Assembly (NCBI RefSeq): GCF_004379255.2
Contig: NC_056033.1
Span: 37,102,719 to 37,166,718, forward strand
Direction: 5' to 3'
DNA length: 64,000 bases
From: Salvia splendens
Lineage: Eukaryota; Streptophyta; Magnoliopsida; Lamiales; Lamiaceae
Shown: piece by piece, positions 1 to 11,190 of the stretch
Position numbering within the stretch: the stretch's first letter is position 1
Layout of the letters: each line of letters starts with the position of its first letter
Made by a program: the position numbers and the translations under genes
The notes under the pieces: model-generated
Seen by the model: only the letters and a program-made list of their open reading frames with translations
Told to the model about the DNA's origin: nothing
The model's database searches: none

Positions 1-1300
1 ACGATTTAATTTTAAATGATTTCTCACCTTTATGCATTCTATATATCTCCATGTTTGAGATTGAGATTCCACAATTTCAATCGGCAAATTTATCTTTTTA
101 AATGCCACTGACATAACATCTTGGACATTAAATTATTATGAACATAAAAAGAAAAAATAAATTAAAAATAAATTAAACTACAAAGAAAAACAAAAAAATG
201 TTCCTCAAAAGTCAAAATAGAATACAAATTTTGGATGCTTATAATTAACTTGGAACCAAATTTCAAGCTGGACTACAAAAGTTACAACATTTACTCCTTT
301 CCTTTTCAATTTCAAAAGTTTGAGTATTGACTTATTGTATTACATGTTCTTGACGCATGTGTATTATTAACCAAATCTCATTAAAGAAATATCCAATAGT
401 TAATAATCTTACAAACAAAACCATTACTGATAAATCTAATCTACACATTGACGGGTTGACCTATATAAAGTCATAGGAATTTAATTATGAATATTTTTCT
501 AATTAATTGAATTGATACATTGTATTCATGAGAGTTGGTAATATTATACGTCAGAAAAATGCTAGATGCACAAGCTACGTTTCAATAAAAGGACTAGAGC
601 TTTCTATTTCACATAAGCTTAAACAAATGGAGTATTTATTTAGCCAAATGCAGAAGATATGAACAGACCATATGCACGTTAGCAAATCGAACACATCGGA
701 TTTAGTAGGAGATTACCTCTACCTCAGAGTACTAACTACAATTATTTAATGGCCTTTTAAATTTATAATAATAACTTTATTCAGTTAATTAACTAGATTT
801 AGGTAATTAAGGGCAAGCCATGAAAAGATCTTGTAGGATCCGAGTAGAGATAAACAATACTAGTAATCTATTTGTTCTTTCGATATTTACATAAATTATT
901 ATATATGGTGGCATTACATCATTTAACAGACTAACATGTTGTAATCAAAATTGATAAATCAACAATCAATTGTAAGCTTGATTGAGTGGCAATATAGAAA
1001 GAGTTAATTTATTTTTTAGAGTTGTTAGCATTTCAAATTGAGAGTTATTGTATTGTATTTTTAAAAGGAGAGAATCATAAAATAAAATTAATCTACAATT
1101 CTAATTGGTCCATTGATGTTCACTTGTAACTAAAAACCATATCTATTTTAGTCTTATGTTTTGTTATTTCTTTTAAACCTGGGTTCATGATAAATTGATC
1201 TAACATGAATATATTTGGATTATTCTTCCATCTTCCAAAACTGAAATAGTATAATCTCATTTGCATTAGGAAGACCCCCCCCCCTTCTCTATCCTCCACT
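1..1300. other. Duplicated upstream region of the STE24 pseudogene; no gene seen
   Basis: This AT-rich stretch holds no convincing ORF. From its first bases it is homologous to about 22690-25090, the region upstream of the intact STE24 gene, with many small indels and substitutions. A run of ten C residues lies at about 1275-1284, just before the pseudogene start. It is best read as the promoter side of an old tandem segmental duplication. Confidence 0.75.
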
Positions 1301-4101
1301 ATGGCGTTTCCCTACATTGAGGAGGTTATTGGTAGGTTTCACTCCCACTTTTATCTATTTCTGTGTTATATGTAAACGTTTATCAACTTACACATGTATA
1401 TGACTGATCGTTCTCATTTGATTTGACTTGATCTCCTCACAATCAAAACAGAGAGCACACCAAAATTCACACAATCAAAGAAGAACACACCAATTATGGA
1501 AGATCAAATGCGATAATGGAATTGATAATCAATGCAACAGTAAACAATTGAAATACTACGTCAATGGCTTTAAAACTACGTCAATTTGAGAGAGATAATC
1601 AATGAACTAGAGTGGATATGGTTGGAATGCCAATGAAATGAGTTGGTGTGATTTTGTGGTTATTTATATTTTGAATTAGTTTTGATTTTGGGGACGCTTA
1701 GACGCCTCTAGCTACGGGTTATGCCACTGTATATTTTTCCTTGAATTTGTCAGTCCTTATTTGGCTTCTATTCGATCTAGGTTATATGATACTGGTATGC
1801 ATTTTAGAGACGTATCTTGATTTGAGGCAGCATGCTGCTCCTAAGTTGCCAAATTTGCCAAAGCCATTAGTAAACTAATCTGCCAAACAAGGTTTGAAAT
1901 GTCGCGTGCTTATCGTCTTGACAAAAGGTATTGAACATTGAACAGTCACTAATAACGTATACTGTCAATGTGTATCTGTTCTTAAACTAACAAGTTGTGT
2001 CTTGGTTATAAATGTTTATCTCTTCAGCAATTTCCGTTTTGTGCGCAAATTTGTAACTAGAGCCATGGACATCGCATCTTTGTACTTTGGCGTATTGCCC
2101 TGGTTTTGGAAGGTGAGTCATTTTATAGCGCGCCTTCTTTATCTGGTCTCTTACTTTGTTTCTTTGTCTTACCGGTTTTTTGGTTTCTTGTTAACTGCAG
2201 AAGTGTGGAGAGGTTCTGGTGTATGCTGGCTTTAATGCTGAAAATGAGATATTGCACACTCTTGCATTTTTAGCTGGTTTTATGTTTTCGTCACAGGTGT
2301 GTTTATGAGTTTCCATGTATTTTCTTTACAAAGACTAACAAAATGGTTACTTGATGGATTTGTTCTGTTTTGAGATCACCATAATCTACCAAAATAGCAC
2401 ATGTCGTGGCTTGTTATTGCTATAGCTAGATACAAATTGATGGCCTTTTTTTAACTATTTGGTTTCTATTTCTGCAGATAAATGATTTACCATTTTCTCT
2501 GTACTCAACTTTTGTCATTGAGGCTCGCCATGGTTCCAACAATGTGTGTAGTTTACTTTGATAATTTGGTTTTATCAACTTGATTTTTTCAGTTTCCTTT
2601 AATTTAGTTGTGACTATTTTTTTTATTTGACAGCAAACACTGTTATTATTCTTTAGGGACATGATCAAAGGAATTATATTAGCTATAGTGATTGGTCCTC
2701 CTATTGTAGCTGCTATCATCACTATAGGGCAGGTATTTCTATCTTATGTATTATATTTAAGACTAAGAGATTGTATAGGTTCTAAGCCCTAAACAATAGT
2801 CAGTTATGGTTGTTTACATGTTGTTGTCGTTTTTGCATTTCAATATTTCTCTGTGTCTCTTCATTTTTTATGGTAAGAATTTCTATGTGGTGAACTGTAT
2901 AACATTCTCAAGTGATTGATTGCAGAAAGGAGGTCCTTACTTGGCCATATATCTCTGGGGCTTCATGCTAATTGTGTCCCTTATAATGATGACTGTTTAT
3001 CCAGTTCTGATTGCCCCTCTTTTCAACAAGTTCACTCCTGACTGTTTAATGTAATAGCAATATCTCATTTTCTTTTGATAACGCAAAGTAACATAAGTTG
3101 CTAATCAATGTTGTCTAAAACATGAGCAGCTTCCGGAGGGAGAACTCAGAACCAAGATTGAGAATCTTGCTTCATCTCTCAAATTCCCCTTAAAAAAGTT
3201 GTTCGTTGTCACAGCAATGTGAGTAATGCTTTTCTTCTCACACTTTTGGCTTTACCACTCCTTTCTGCTCATGAAGACTCAGCTGTAAACATTTTTCTGC
3301 AGGCTTACATGTATGGATTTTTTAAGAACAAAAGAGTTGTCCTGTATGACACGTTAATACAACTGGTAAGGAGTATACAACTACTGTTTTCATTTGTGAT
3401 AGTTAAATGCTTGCCAAAATCCTGGTTCATGGTTATAATATGCAATGTTACTGAGATCTTGTATAGTTAGGCTAGCACATGGGCTTCATGTTGTTGATAG
3501 AGTTACGCACTTTAATGACATTTTAAACCTCATTTGACATGTCGATGCACATGTAGTAAATAATAAACCTAAACAGCATTTGTTTTCCCATAACATTGTA
3601 TTTTGTGTTGTATGTTGATACTGAATTGTATACTTGACAGCTCACTCTTTCATGTTGTGAACCGTGCTTTTGAGTTCCAGGTAAGCTTCTTGTGTTTTGT
3701 CCTAAATTGATTGTCATAACAAATTTATAGCAACTTGAGACTGTTGTGTTGTATCACTCCGAAGGCTGATGCTTTTGCCAAGAAGCTTGGTTATGCTGTT
3801 CCTCTACAAGCTGGTCTTATCCAACAGCAGGTAATTTATTTTTTGGTTTCCTTTGCATTGCACTTGCAACAAAATATTCTAGAGAGGTGTGTATACTGTT
3901 TCATGAAGTCGGGAAGTATTCATAATGTTACTACTACCATTGGCCTAGTTAGTTTGAAAGTAGAATAAATTGTACAAGTAGTCTCTTTGATCTGTTTGCT
4001 GTCTCCTGGGATTTGTTTTGTTATGAAGCTTACAGTTTTATTGATGTTTGACAGGAGGACATCAACATTGACCCTTGGTATTCTGTTTTCCACTATTCGC
4101 A
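1301..4101 (+). pseudogene. CAAX prenyl protease 1 (STE24/FACE1) pseudogene, tandem copy
   Basis: This is a decayed paralogue of the intact gene at 25094-29874. Exon 1 (1301-1331) and most of exons 2-9, 13 and part of 14 can be recognised in order, with introns at the same places. It cannot make a working protease. Exon 2 hits a stop just after the PNLPKPLV segment. Exon 7 has lost its splice donor (about 3040). Exon 8 lacks about 20 bp that encode the start of the DGSTRSS segment. The whole HELGH zinc-motif exon and the following membrane exon are absent between exon 9 (3301-3365) and the exon 12 remnant (about 3640-3680). Exon 14 breaks off after the HYSH codons at about 4101, through a deletion of roughly 270 bp relative to the intact copy. 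Confidence 0.9.
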
Positions 4102-4157
4102 TATTAACCCTATTTTTGTCGTATCATACCCCACCAACATGAAAACTCGGTTCATTA

Positions 4158-5068
4158 GAGCATCATCCACTATAGGCGGATGCTTTCAATCGCCCCGCCC
4201 CATTTTTTTGTCCACAGCCCCACTTTTTTGTCCATAGCCCCAATTTTTTCCTCCACTGCCTCACTATAGGCGGACACTTCCAATAGCCCCAAAATTTTAT
4301 AACCAATTTTTATTTTACTTTTTTCGTTGAAGTTTTTAAATCAGTTGAATTGAAATATTTACAAAACGAGGTAATTGAGACCGAATATTCGTTGTATTGG
4401 CAAAGGTAAAATTATACAACGAACGTAAAAAAAAATTACAAATAAAAACGCCGCCACCGTCTAATCGGTGGAGTCGTCCGATTCCTCTTCCTCATCTCTG
4501 TCGCCTTCTCCATCGCCTTCAACGTCTCCCTCATTGCCGCCGGCATCCGCTGACCCAGGACCCTCATCAGCCAAACGCAGACGGCGCTGGATCCGACGTA
4601 TGAGGTCGGAGTATATATTCTTGATGTACGGGTCGGTTGCCGTCTCGTATTTGCTGCTGGCATCATTCAATTCGTGCGCCAGCTGCACATATACGGTATC
4701 CTTCAAGACCGCACTGGCAAAAGGGGCCCTTGAAGGAGGTATAGACGCGGGCTGCGGGGCGCGCGATCCAGAAGCCGCCGACGATCGACGGGAGGAACCG
4801 CCTGCTTCTCTAGCGCGTCTGATAGAGGCACGTTGTCCCGGAGGGCAGACGCGCCTAGAGTGTGTAGCGGAGGGCTCTGCGGCTTGCTCTTCGTTCAGGT
4901 CGAACGATTGCGAGCCGCTGCCGCTGCTGTAGTCCCCGGCAATGTTGTGTCTTGTCCGCTTCGTCGCCGGACTCTGCTCTTGGGCACAGATGGCCTTGAA
5001 TTTTGGGCAGTCCTGGAGAACTAGAAACTCCTCCCACATTGTGAACATCGAATTGTCGAGCGTGCGGT
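4158..5068. mobile_element. PIF/Harbinger element, 3'-truncated
   Basis: The element starts after a TTA target triplet (4155-4157). Its terminal region (CCCCGCCCC-rich, then AATAGCCCCAAAATTTTATAA) closely matches the left end of the intact Harbinger at 38487-40420. It carries only the C-terminal part of the ORF1 protein gene. The other end is missing: from about 5069 the sequence is host DNA homologous to 35652-35675, so a deletion removed the rest of the element together with adjoining host sequence. Confidence 0.75.
4461..5068 (-). pseudogene. Harbinger ORF1 (Myb/SANT-like accessory protein), C-terminal fragment
   Basis: The open frame on the minus strand (195 codons from the first Met at 5048) has the features of the accessory protein of PIF/Harbinger elements, often annotated in plants as glutathione S-transferase T3-like. 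It shows an ILxDCPKFKA-type segment (LQDCPKFKAI), then KRTR, a Ser/Gly-rich linker with SFDLNEE, and a C-terminal helical region with acidic tail. The trihelix/Myb-like DNA-binding half that should precede it is absent, because the element is cut at about 5068. ORF1 proteins normally help the transposase bind DNA; this fragment cannot. Confidence 0.7.
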
Positions 5069-5098
5069 ATTGATTTTATCAACAATTCTTGAATTTCA

Positions 5099-5616
5099 TG
5101 TAGGAAAACGTGTGGAAATTGGAAAAGGCAAGGCCTTTGGCCCTTCACTTTGAGTAACCCCCACATTCTTTTATGTAGTGTCTTAATGCATGGATCTTTC
5201 ATGTCTCCATCTCTAGCCTATATAAGGCATAGAGTTGTAGAGAGGAAGGACACAAAAACAAAACATTCTATCTTCTCTCTAGCTCTCAAGCATTCTAGTT
5301 TGCTTTTTAGGAGCATTGTCTAGCTCGGTTCTCGGAACTCCATCAAGTTCGCCGGTGCCTAGCGGGTTTGAGGTGCTTCTACACGCTAGGAGGAAGTCGT
5401 TTTATCTTTGGGGGCAATACGCCATTCCGTGAGCACTAGCCGGAGCGTAATTTGTCTTGCGGAAAGAGGGCTTTCCTCGACTCGACTTATAAATTTGGTT
5501 TGATTTATTTTCGTTGTAATTTTTATTCCTCTATTTGTTGCAAGTTTCCTTTCGATTGTAATAGTTAGAGTACCGCCTGTACACGGCTTGAGAATTTCTT
5601 CCCACTATTTCTAACA
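5099..5616 (+). repeat. Copia 5' LTR
   Basis: 518 bp, TG...CA ends. It is nearly identical to the right LTR; visible differences include a 3-bp TAG expansion near 5180/20533 and a few substitutions. A TATA-like TATATAAGG lies at about 5218. The high identity suggests a fairly recent insertion. Confidence 0.95.
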
Positions 5617-5679
5617 ATCGCAAGACAAATTAGTGTACTCTTCTAAGATAGGATTATACCAATTGAAGTTGGAGGAAAC

Positions 5680-8404
5680 ATGAGCACCAAAGCTGGAATG
5701 AATAAACGAACGGTTGCAATGTTCATGGGCTACGAAATGGTTAATTCCCTGAGATCAATTCTCTTGAGAATTGTGTTTATCGTTTGTCAGTTGACAAGCA
5801 AGACCAATTTAGACTTGGTAGTAATAATTGGGATGCTTGTGGTGTTGAATATACCAATGCACATATGGTTCGATATAATTGTGTACTTATTGTTGGAGAC
5901 GATATTGTGCAAATTATTTGAACGTGTTGTTATAAACAAAAAAGATCACGAGGTGGTCGCAATGGTCTCCGACGTGGACCATGGTAATAATCCAAATGAA
6001 TGGTTTGTTGATACGGGTGCCACATGTCATGTGTGCTCCGAGAGAAGCGTTTTTTCTACTTACAAATCTGTTGGAGGTAGAAAAGTACGCATGGGAAACC
6101 AAGCCTCTTCTGAGGTGGTTGGTGTGGGTAATGTGTTCCTAAAATTAGGATCCGGAAAAATTCTTACCCTTAAGGATGTACTGCATGTCCCAGACATCCG
6201 AAATAATTTGGTCGCTCACTTCTAGTAAATCATGGATTTTCACTAGAATTTGAGTGTGAAAAGGTTTTATTGACCAAGTATGGAAAGTTCATAGGTGAAG
6301 GCCACCTAGTGAATGGACTTTTTGAGCTGAACGTTACGGTCATTCACCGTGGAAAAGGAATAAGCAATAAGGAAGATAACACATCCTCTTATTTGCTTGA
6401 AAGCTCTGATTTATGGCATAATAGACTGGGACATGTAAATCTAAATGCTATAAAAAGATTAGTAAATCTTAATTTACTAAAAGTAGATAAGTTTAACTCA
6501 CAAGAAAGATGTGAAGTGTGTGTTGAAGCCAAAATGGCTAAACTGCCGTTCCATTCGATAGAGTGAAGCACAAAACCTCTTGAATTGATCCATACAGACG
6601 TATGTGATTTGAAATTTGTGCAAACAAGAGGTGGTAAAAAGTACTTCATCACATTCATAGATGATTGCACAAGATATTGTTACTTTACTTATTAAGAAGT
6701 AAAGATGAGGCAATTGAAGCGCTTAAAGACTTCAAAAATGAAGCCGAAAATCAACTTAATTGTCGAATTAAGTGTGTTCGAAGTGATAGAGGTGGTGAGT
6801 ATGTAGCGCCGTTTGCAGAATTATGCCATGCAAGTGGTATAATTCACCAAACCACAGCTCCATATTCTCCTCAATCAAATGGTGTTGCTGAACGCAAAAA
6901 TCGAACACTAAAAGAGATGATGAATGCTTTGTTGATTAATTCAGGATTACCCCAGAACATGTGGGGGGAGGCTGTGTTAACAGCGAATCATATCCTGAAC
7001 AAAATTCCACTGAAAAATAGGGATGTAACTCCTTATGAGTTGTGGAAAGGGAAGAAACCTTCGTATTCATACCTCAAAGTGTGGGGGTGTTTAGCGAAGG
7101 TAGAAGTGCCACCTCCGAAACAAGTTGCAATAGGCCCTAAAACAGTCGATTGCATCTTTATTGGCCATGCACTTAATAGTAGTGCCTATCGTTTCCTAGT
7201 CCATAGGTCAGCTGTGCCTGGCGTGGCTGAAGAAACAACGATTGAGTCAAGGAATGCTATATTCTTTGAGAATGTTTACCCTTGTAAGAGGTAAGAGGAT
7301 CGTTCTAGTGCAAGAATGATGGATGAATCCACTAGTTCTAATCCTCCAAAAAGGACGAGGTCAAGTCCTGAGGATGTTGAACCAAGACGTGGTAAAAGAG
7401 TTAAAGTTGCTAAGGCATTTGGTCCCGACTTCATAACCAAAGTCAGTGGCGGAAGCTTTGTCTGGCCCAGACGCAGCGTGGTGGCAAGAAGCTATCAACA
7501 GTGAGATTGAATCCATCATGAGAAATAACACTTGGGTGTTAGTAGACTTGCCTGAAGGCTGTAAGACTTTAGGGTGCAAGTGGATTCTGAAAAAGGAAAT
7601 ATAAGCCCGATGGTACTATAGATAAGTACAAAGCTCGCCTAGTTGTCCAAGGCTTTAAGAAGAAAGAAGGGCATGACTTTTTTGATACCTATTCACCTGT
7701 TACGAGAATCACTTCCATTCGGGTGCTTCTTGCGATTGCTGCTTTGCACAATCTTGAGATTCACCAAATGGATGTGAAAACTGCGTTTCTGAATGGTGAT
7801 CTGGAAGAAGAAATATATATGGAACAACCCGAAGGGTTTGTTGTGCCTGGGCAAGAGCGTAAAGTATGCAAACTGGTAAAGTCATTATATGGGTTGAAGC
7901 AAGCACCATTACAATGGCATTTAAAATTTGACAACGTGATGTTGGCAAATGGATTCACTATCAATGAGTGCAATAAGTGTGTTTACATTAAGAACACAGA
8001 TAACGGTTTTGTTATTGTGTGTCTTTATGTAGATGATATGTTGATTACGGGCAGCAATAGTGCCATTATCAACGAAACCAAAAACATGTTGAAGAGAAAT
8101 TTCGACATGAAAGATATGGGTTTAGCTGATGTGATTCTCGGAATCAAAATTAAAAGGAATCATGAGGGAATTGCTCTGACACAATCTCATTATATTGAGA
8201 AAGTGCTAAAGAAATTTCACTCGTTCGATTGTGAGCCAGCTAAGACTCCATTGGAACCCAACGTGCATTTGAGTAAGCACACGGGTGAGCCTGTAGCTCA
8301 AGAAGAATATGCAAGGATCATAGGGAGTTTGATGTTTATCACAAACTGCACCCGACCAGATCTTGCGTGTACGGTGAATAAGCTGAGCCGATTTACGAGC
8401 AACC
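5680..8404 (+). pseudogene. Copia pol, 5' part (protease, integrase, reverse transcriptase)
   Basis: Protease: [11 protein letters not shown] in the ORF 5680-6225. GAG-pre-integrase region with zinc-binding [10 protein letters not shown] and CEVCVEAK: 6270-6566. Integrase core with DRGGEYV and the NGVAERKNRT segment: about 6570-7294. Reverse transcriptase with MDVKTAFLNG and the catalytic LYVDDML: 7723-8404. The frame is broken after NNLVA (about 6215), at a TGA after FHSIE (6564-6566), at about 6694, at about 7294, and near 7500-7600. The roughly 310 bp before the protease (5680-5990) encode a hydrophobic segment that is not a recognisable gag. The reading frame runs into the Gypsy LTR at 8405. 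Confidence 0.9.
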
Positions 8405-9002
8405 TGATGGGGTACGAACTAAACCCTAATGGCAAGCCCAATAACAGTGACGGCCCATCAGCCCAGAGCCCAAGAAAGAGTACCTGTTCGGCACCAAAGA
8501 GTTCGGCACGACCAAAGAGTTCGGACTCAGCCTACAGCTCGGTAAAAGCCGACCAGTCAAGCTCTCCTCTCAGATCGGCAAGAGCTGATCGGTAAAGTCC
8601 AGCAGTTCGGTCTCAGCATTCGACCGAACTAGGAGTTAGTGGACTCATGAAAGGCCTCCACGACCTCCGCTATACCCACGATCTATTTAGTGGTACGAAG
8701 CAGTTATTGAGCAGTTATTGCTCACCCACGATCTTGTTAGTGGGGCTGCAAACCACGATCCTAGTTCAATGTATAAATAGAACTTAGATCAGATAGAAAA
8801 GGGTTAAGCTCTCTAGAGATAAAATAGCATATAGCAAGTCTGTGTTGTAAGCTGTAATCCCAGATCAAGCAATACAATCTTGCCCTCCCTTCTTCCCGTG
8901 GACGTAGATTTACTTCAGTAAATCGAACCACGTAAATTCTTTGTGTCATAATCTTCATTCTCTACCAGCATTTATTAACATCAATAATTCGCGGATTCAT
9001 CA
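8405..9002 (+). repeat. Gypsy copy 1, 5' LTR
   Basis: 598 bp, TGATGGGG...TTCATCA. It reads identical to 18694-19291 (constant offset of 10,289 with no mismatch noticed). A TATA box GTATAAATAG lies at about 8770. The LTR creates a spurious extension of the Copia reading frame to 8595. Confidence 0.97.
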
Positions 9003-9078
9003 CTGGCGCCGTCTGTGGGAAACGAAGAACAAAATTTGTGATAAAGCGAATTTTTGATCCATTTTTTCCACCCAAAAA

Positions 9079-11163
9079 ATGCATACCAGATCGCAGAATA
9101 CCCGTATTCCTGCCCGTGAGAACCAGGAGGAAGCCAATCCATCCCATAGGTCGGGAAAACAGCCTAGGGATAAATCCACCACCAGTTCTCATGGCGAAGG
9201 AACAAGCCGCTCCAAAAATCGTCCCACTGAGTCTTCCCAGCAGCCCGATTTGAATGAGGCTGTCAAGCAGTTTTTGGCTGAAAAGCAGGAGGAATTCTTA
9301 ACCTTCCTGCGAAAAAGCCAAAAGCAGCCGGAGACGAAAACGACGGATTCTCCTTCTCCCTCCGCACAAGAAAGTCACTACCGCAGTAGTGTCGCATCTC
9401 CCAGGAGAAAGAATCCTCAACCCCGACATATTCCCGTTCCTCCTCGGTACCGGAATCACAGGAGAACTCAATCTCCTCCATACCGACGAGATATCGGATT
9501 CGCCGTGTACGGAGCACTGAAGACTCCGTTCTCGGACGACATCACCCGAACTCCCCTACCACAGAACTACCGAACTCCGTCGATGACTTACGACGGGCTC
9601 GTGGACCCTCACGATTTCTTGGGGCGCTATCAATATAACATGGCGAACCAGGGTCTCAACGAGGTCCACATGTGCAAGCTGTTTCCCGAGCTGCTCATCG
9701 GGAACGCGAGAAGGTGGTTCGATAGCCTCCCCCAGGGCAGCATCAGATCTTACCGAGATCTAATGGATGCCTTCCATAGGAGGTTCTTTCAGAAAGCGGA
9801 AGCCCGAATCACTTCGGCTCAGCTGCTTTCCATTCGTCAAGGTCGCGACGAAAAAATTAGCGACTTTATGACAAGATTCCACAAGGAATGCCTGCAAGTA
9901 GACGATCTCAACGATCTGCTTGTCATCTCGGCATTCCAAAATGGAATCCTGCCCGGAGCTCTCTACAGGAAGCTCGTTGAGTGCGGTCCGCAGACAGCTC
10001 AGGAAATGTGGGACATTGCGGACCAGTACTCCCGGGCCGATGAGGCAGACCGTCGCAAACGGTCGTTAGACAGCTCATCGTCCCGAGGAGACAGAAGGAA
10101 GCCCGATCATAGCGATCAGGGGCATCCTCGCCGGACTCCATTTGAAAGAATTCAAAGGGCTCCGGTGCAAGACAGATTGGGACCTCGTCTCAATCCCGAG
10201 AAGCCGCCCGCTCAGTTCGTACCGCTGAACAAGCCGAGAGCGGAAATTTTCGAACTGCACTCTGACCTATTCGAAAAGCCAAAGCGGATGACGAAATCAG
10301 CCGCGCGCCGACCACAGGATAACTACTGCTCCTACCATCAAGACCACGGTCACGATACTGAGGAGTGCAGAAACTTGGCTGCAGGTATCGATGTTCTTGT
10401 GAAGGCAGGGACATTGAAAAAATACCGAAGTAAGCAGCCAAAGAAGAATAAAAAGCAGAGTGGTGCGAACTGCGCTCCTCAGGATCCGAAAAGGCAGCCG
10501 GATCCCGAAGACGATGACGAGCCGCAATATGATGGAGTAATCCAGACTATTGACGCGCTCCCTGCCGGGAAGACCAAGTCGTCCCTGAAGTCAGAACGCA
10601 GAGGCTCCAATCGAGAGGAGCCAACGCATAAAAGGCTGAAGCAGGACGAAGTGATTACGTTCTCGGCTGCTGATCCCGTCCCGGCCATCTCTCCTCACCA
10701 AGACGCCATTGTCATCCAAGCCGGAGTGGCAAACAAACTGATCCACAGGGTGTTTGTGGATACAGGAGCGTCGGTTAGCATTCTTTTTAAAGAGTGCTTC
10801 GACAAACTAGAAGTGGACCCAGCTCGGCTCAGTCCGGCTCCGCTTCCCCTGAAGAGCTTCACTCAGGAGGACACCCGCCCTGAAGGTATTATCAGCCTTC
10901 CGATCACGGTGGGGAAAGCGCCTACTAGCTCCAGTACGATGATTGAGTTTTTCGTGGTGAAAGCTCGGTCCCCGTACAACGTCATCCTGGGAAGAGACTG
11001 GCTCAACACAGTTCGGGCCGTTTGCTCTACCTATCACCTCACCATCAAGATCCCTACTAAAGGAGGGATAGCGGTCATCCGAGGTGACCAAAAGAGAGCA
11101 AAGGAATGTCTGCAAATTGCGCTTAGAAGTGCCGAGCAGTCAGATCGGCACCACCAAGCATAG
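9079..11163 (+). CDS. Gag-protease polyprotein, Gypsy copy 1
   Basis: 694 codons. Residues about 1-150 are basic and low-complexity. The retrotransposon gag (capsid) domain spans roughly 160-300 and includes LFPELLIGNARRWFDSLP. A Cys/His knuckle-like CSYHQDHGHDTEEC follows near residue 410. The aspartic protease, with the catalytic VDTGASVSIL, is near residue 560. Gag would form the virus-like particle and the protease would cut the polyprotein. The ORF ends in TAG at 11161-11163; pol continues in the same frame 10 codons on. The ATG at 9079 is the first in frame, about 75 bp past the primer site. Confidence 0.92.
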   Translation: MHTRSQNTRIPARENQEEANPSHRSGKQPRDKSTTSSHGEGTSRSKNRPTESSQQPDLNEAVKQFLAEKQEEFLTFLRKSQKQPETKTTDSPSPSAQESHYRSSVASPRRKNPQPRHIPVPPRYRNHRRTQSPPYRRDIGFAVYGALKTPFSDDITRTPLPQNYRTPSMTYDGLVDPHDFLGRYQYNMANQGLNEVHMCKLFPELLIGNARRWFDSLPQGSIRSYRDLMDAFHRRFFQKAEARITSAQLLSIRQGRDEKISDFMTRFHKECLQVDDLNDLLVISAFQNGILPGALYRKLVECGPQTAQEMWDIADQYSRADEADRRKRSLDSSSSRGDRRKPDHSDQGHPRRTPFERIQRAPVQDRLGPRLNPEKPPAQFVPLNKPRAEIFELHSDLFEKPKRMTKSAARRPQDNYCSYHQDHGHDTEECRNLAAGIDVLVKAGTLKKYRSKQPKKNKKQSGANCAPQDPKRQPDPEDDDEPQYDGVIQTIDALPAGKTKSSLKSERRGSNREEPTHKRLKQDEVITFSAADPVPAISPHQDAIVIQAGVANKLIHRVFVDTGASVSILFKECFDKLEVDPARLSPAPLPLKSFTQEDTRPEGIISLPITVGKAPTSSSTMIEFFVVKARSPYNVILGRDWLNTVRAVCSTYHLTIKIPTKGGIAVIRGDQKRAKECLQIALRSAEQSDRHHQA

Positions 11164-11169
11164 CAATCA
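11161..11169 (+). promoter_or_regulatory. Candidate UAG readthrough signal between gag and pol
   Basis: The stop UAG is followed directly by CAAUCA, which fits the CAR-YYA context known to allow readthrough of UAG in tobacco mosaic virus and relatives. Pol starts in the same frame, with no stop between. Gypsy copy 2 has the same nine bases, although the spacer to the pol ATG differs by six bases. Confidence 0.6.
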
Positions 11170-11190
11170 CAGCAGCCGGAGTCAGAGGCG

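Larger units (their letters stand above)
1..4154 (+). repeat. Segmental duplication, copy 1 (partner 22690-30130)
   Basis: Upstream sequence, exons and introns are collinear with 22690-30130 in the same orientation, so this is a direct tandem duplication. The homology reaches the sequence just before the TTA at 4155, which corresponds to about 30124-30130 downstream of the intact gene. A further collinear block, 21340-21660 against 35760-36060, shows that the duplicated unit included 3' flanking DNA. Confidence 0.85.

Noticed and set aside
8405..8595. C-terminal extension of the Copia reverse transcriptase ORF
   Set aside because: These codons are Gypsy LTR sequence read through by chance; the same 63 residues appear in the other LTR at 18693-18884.
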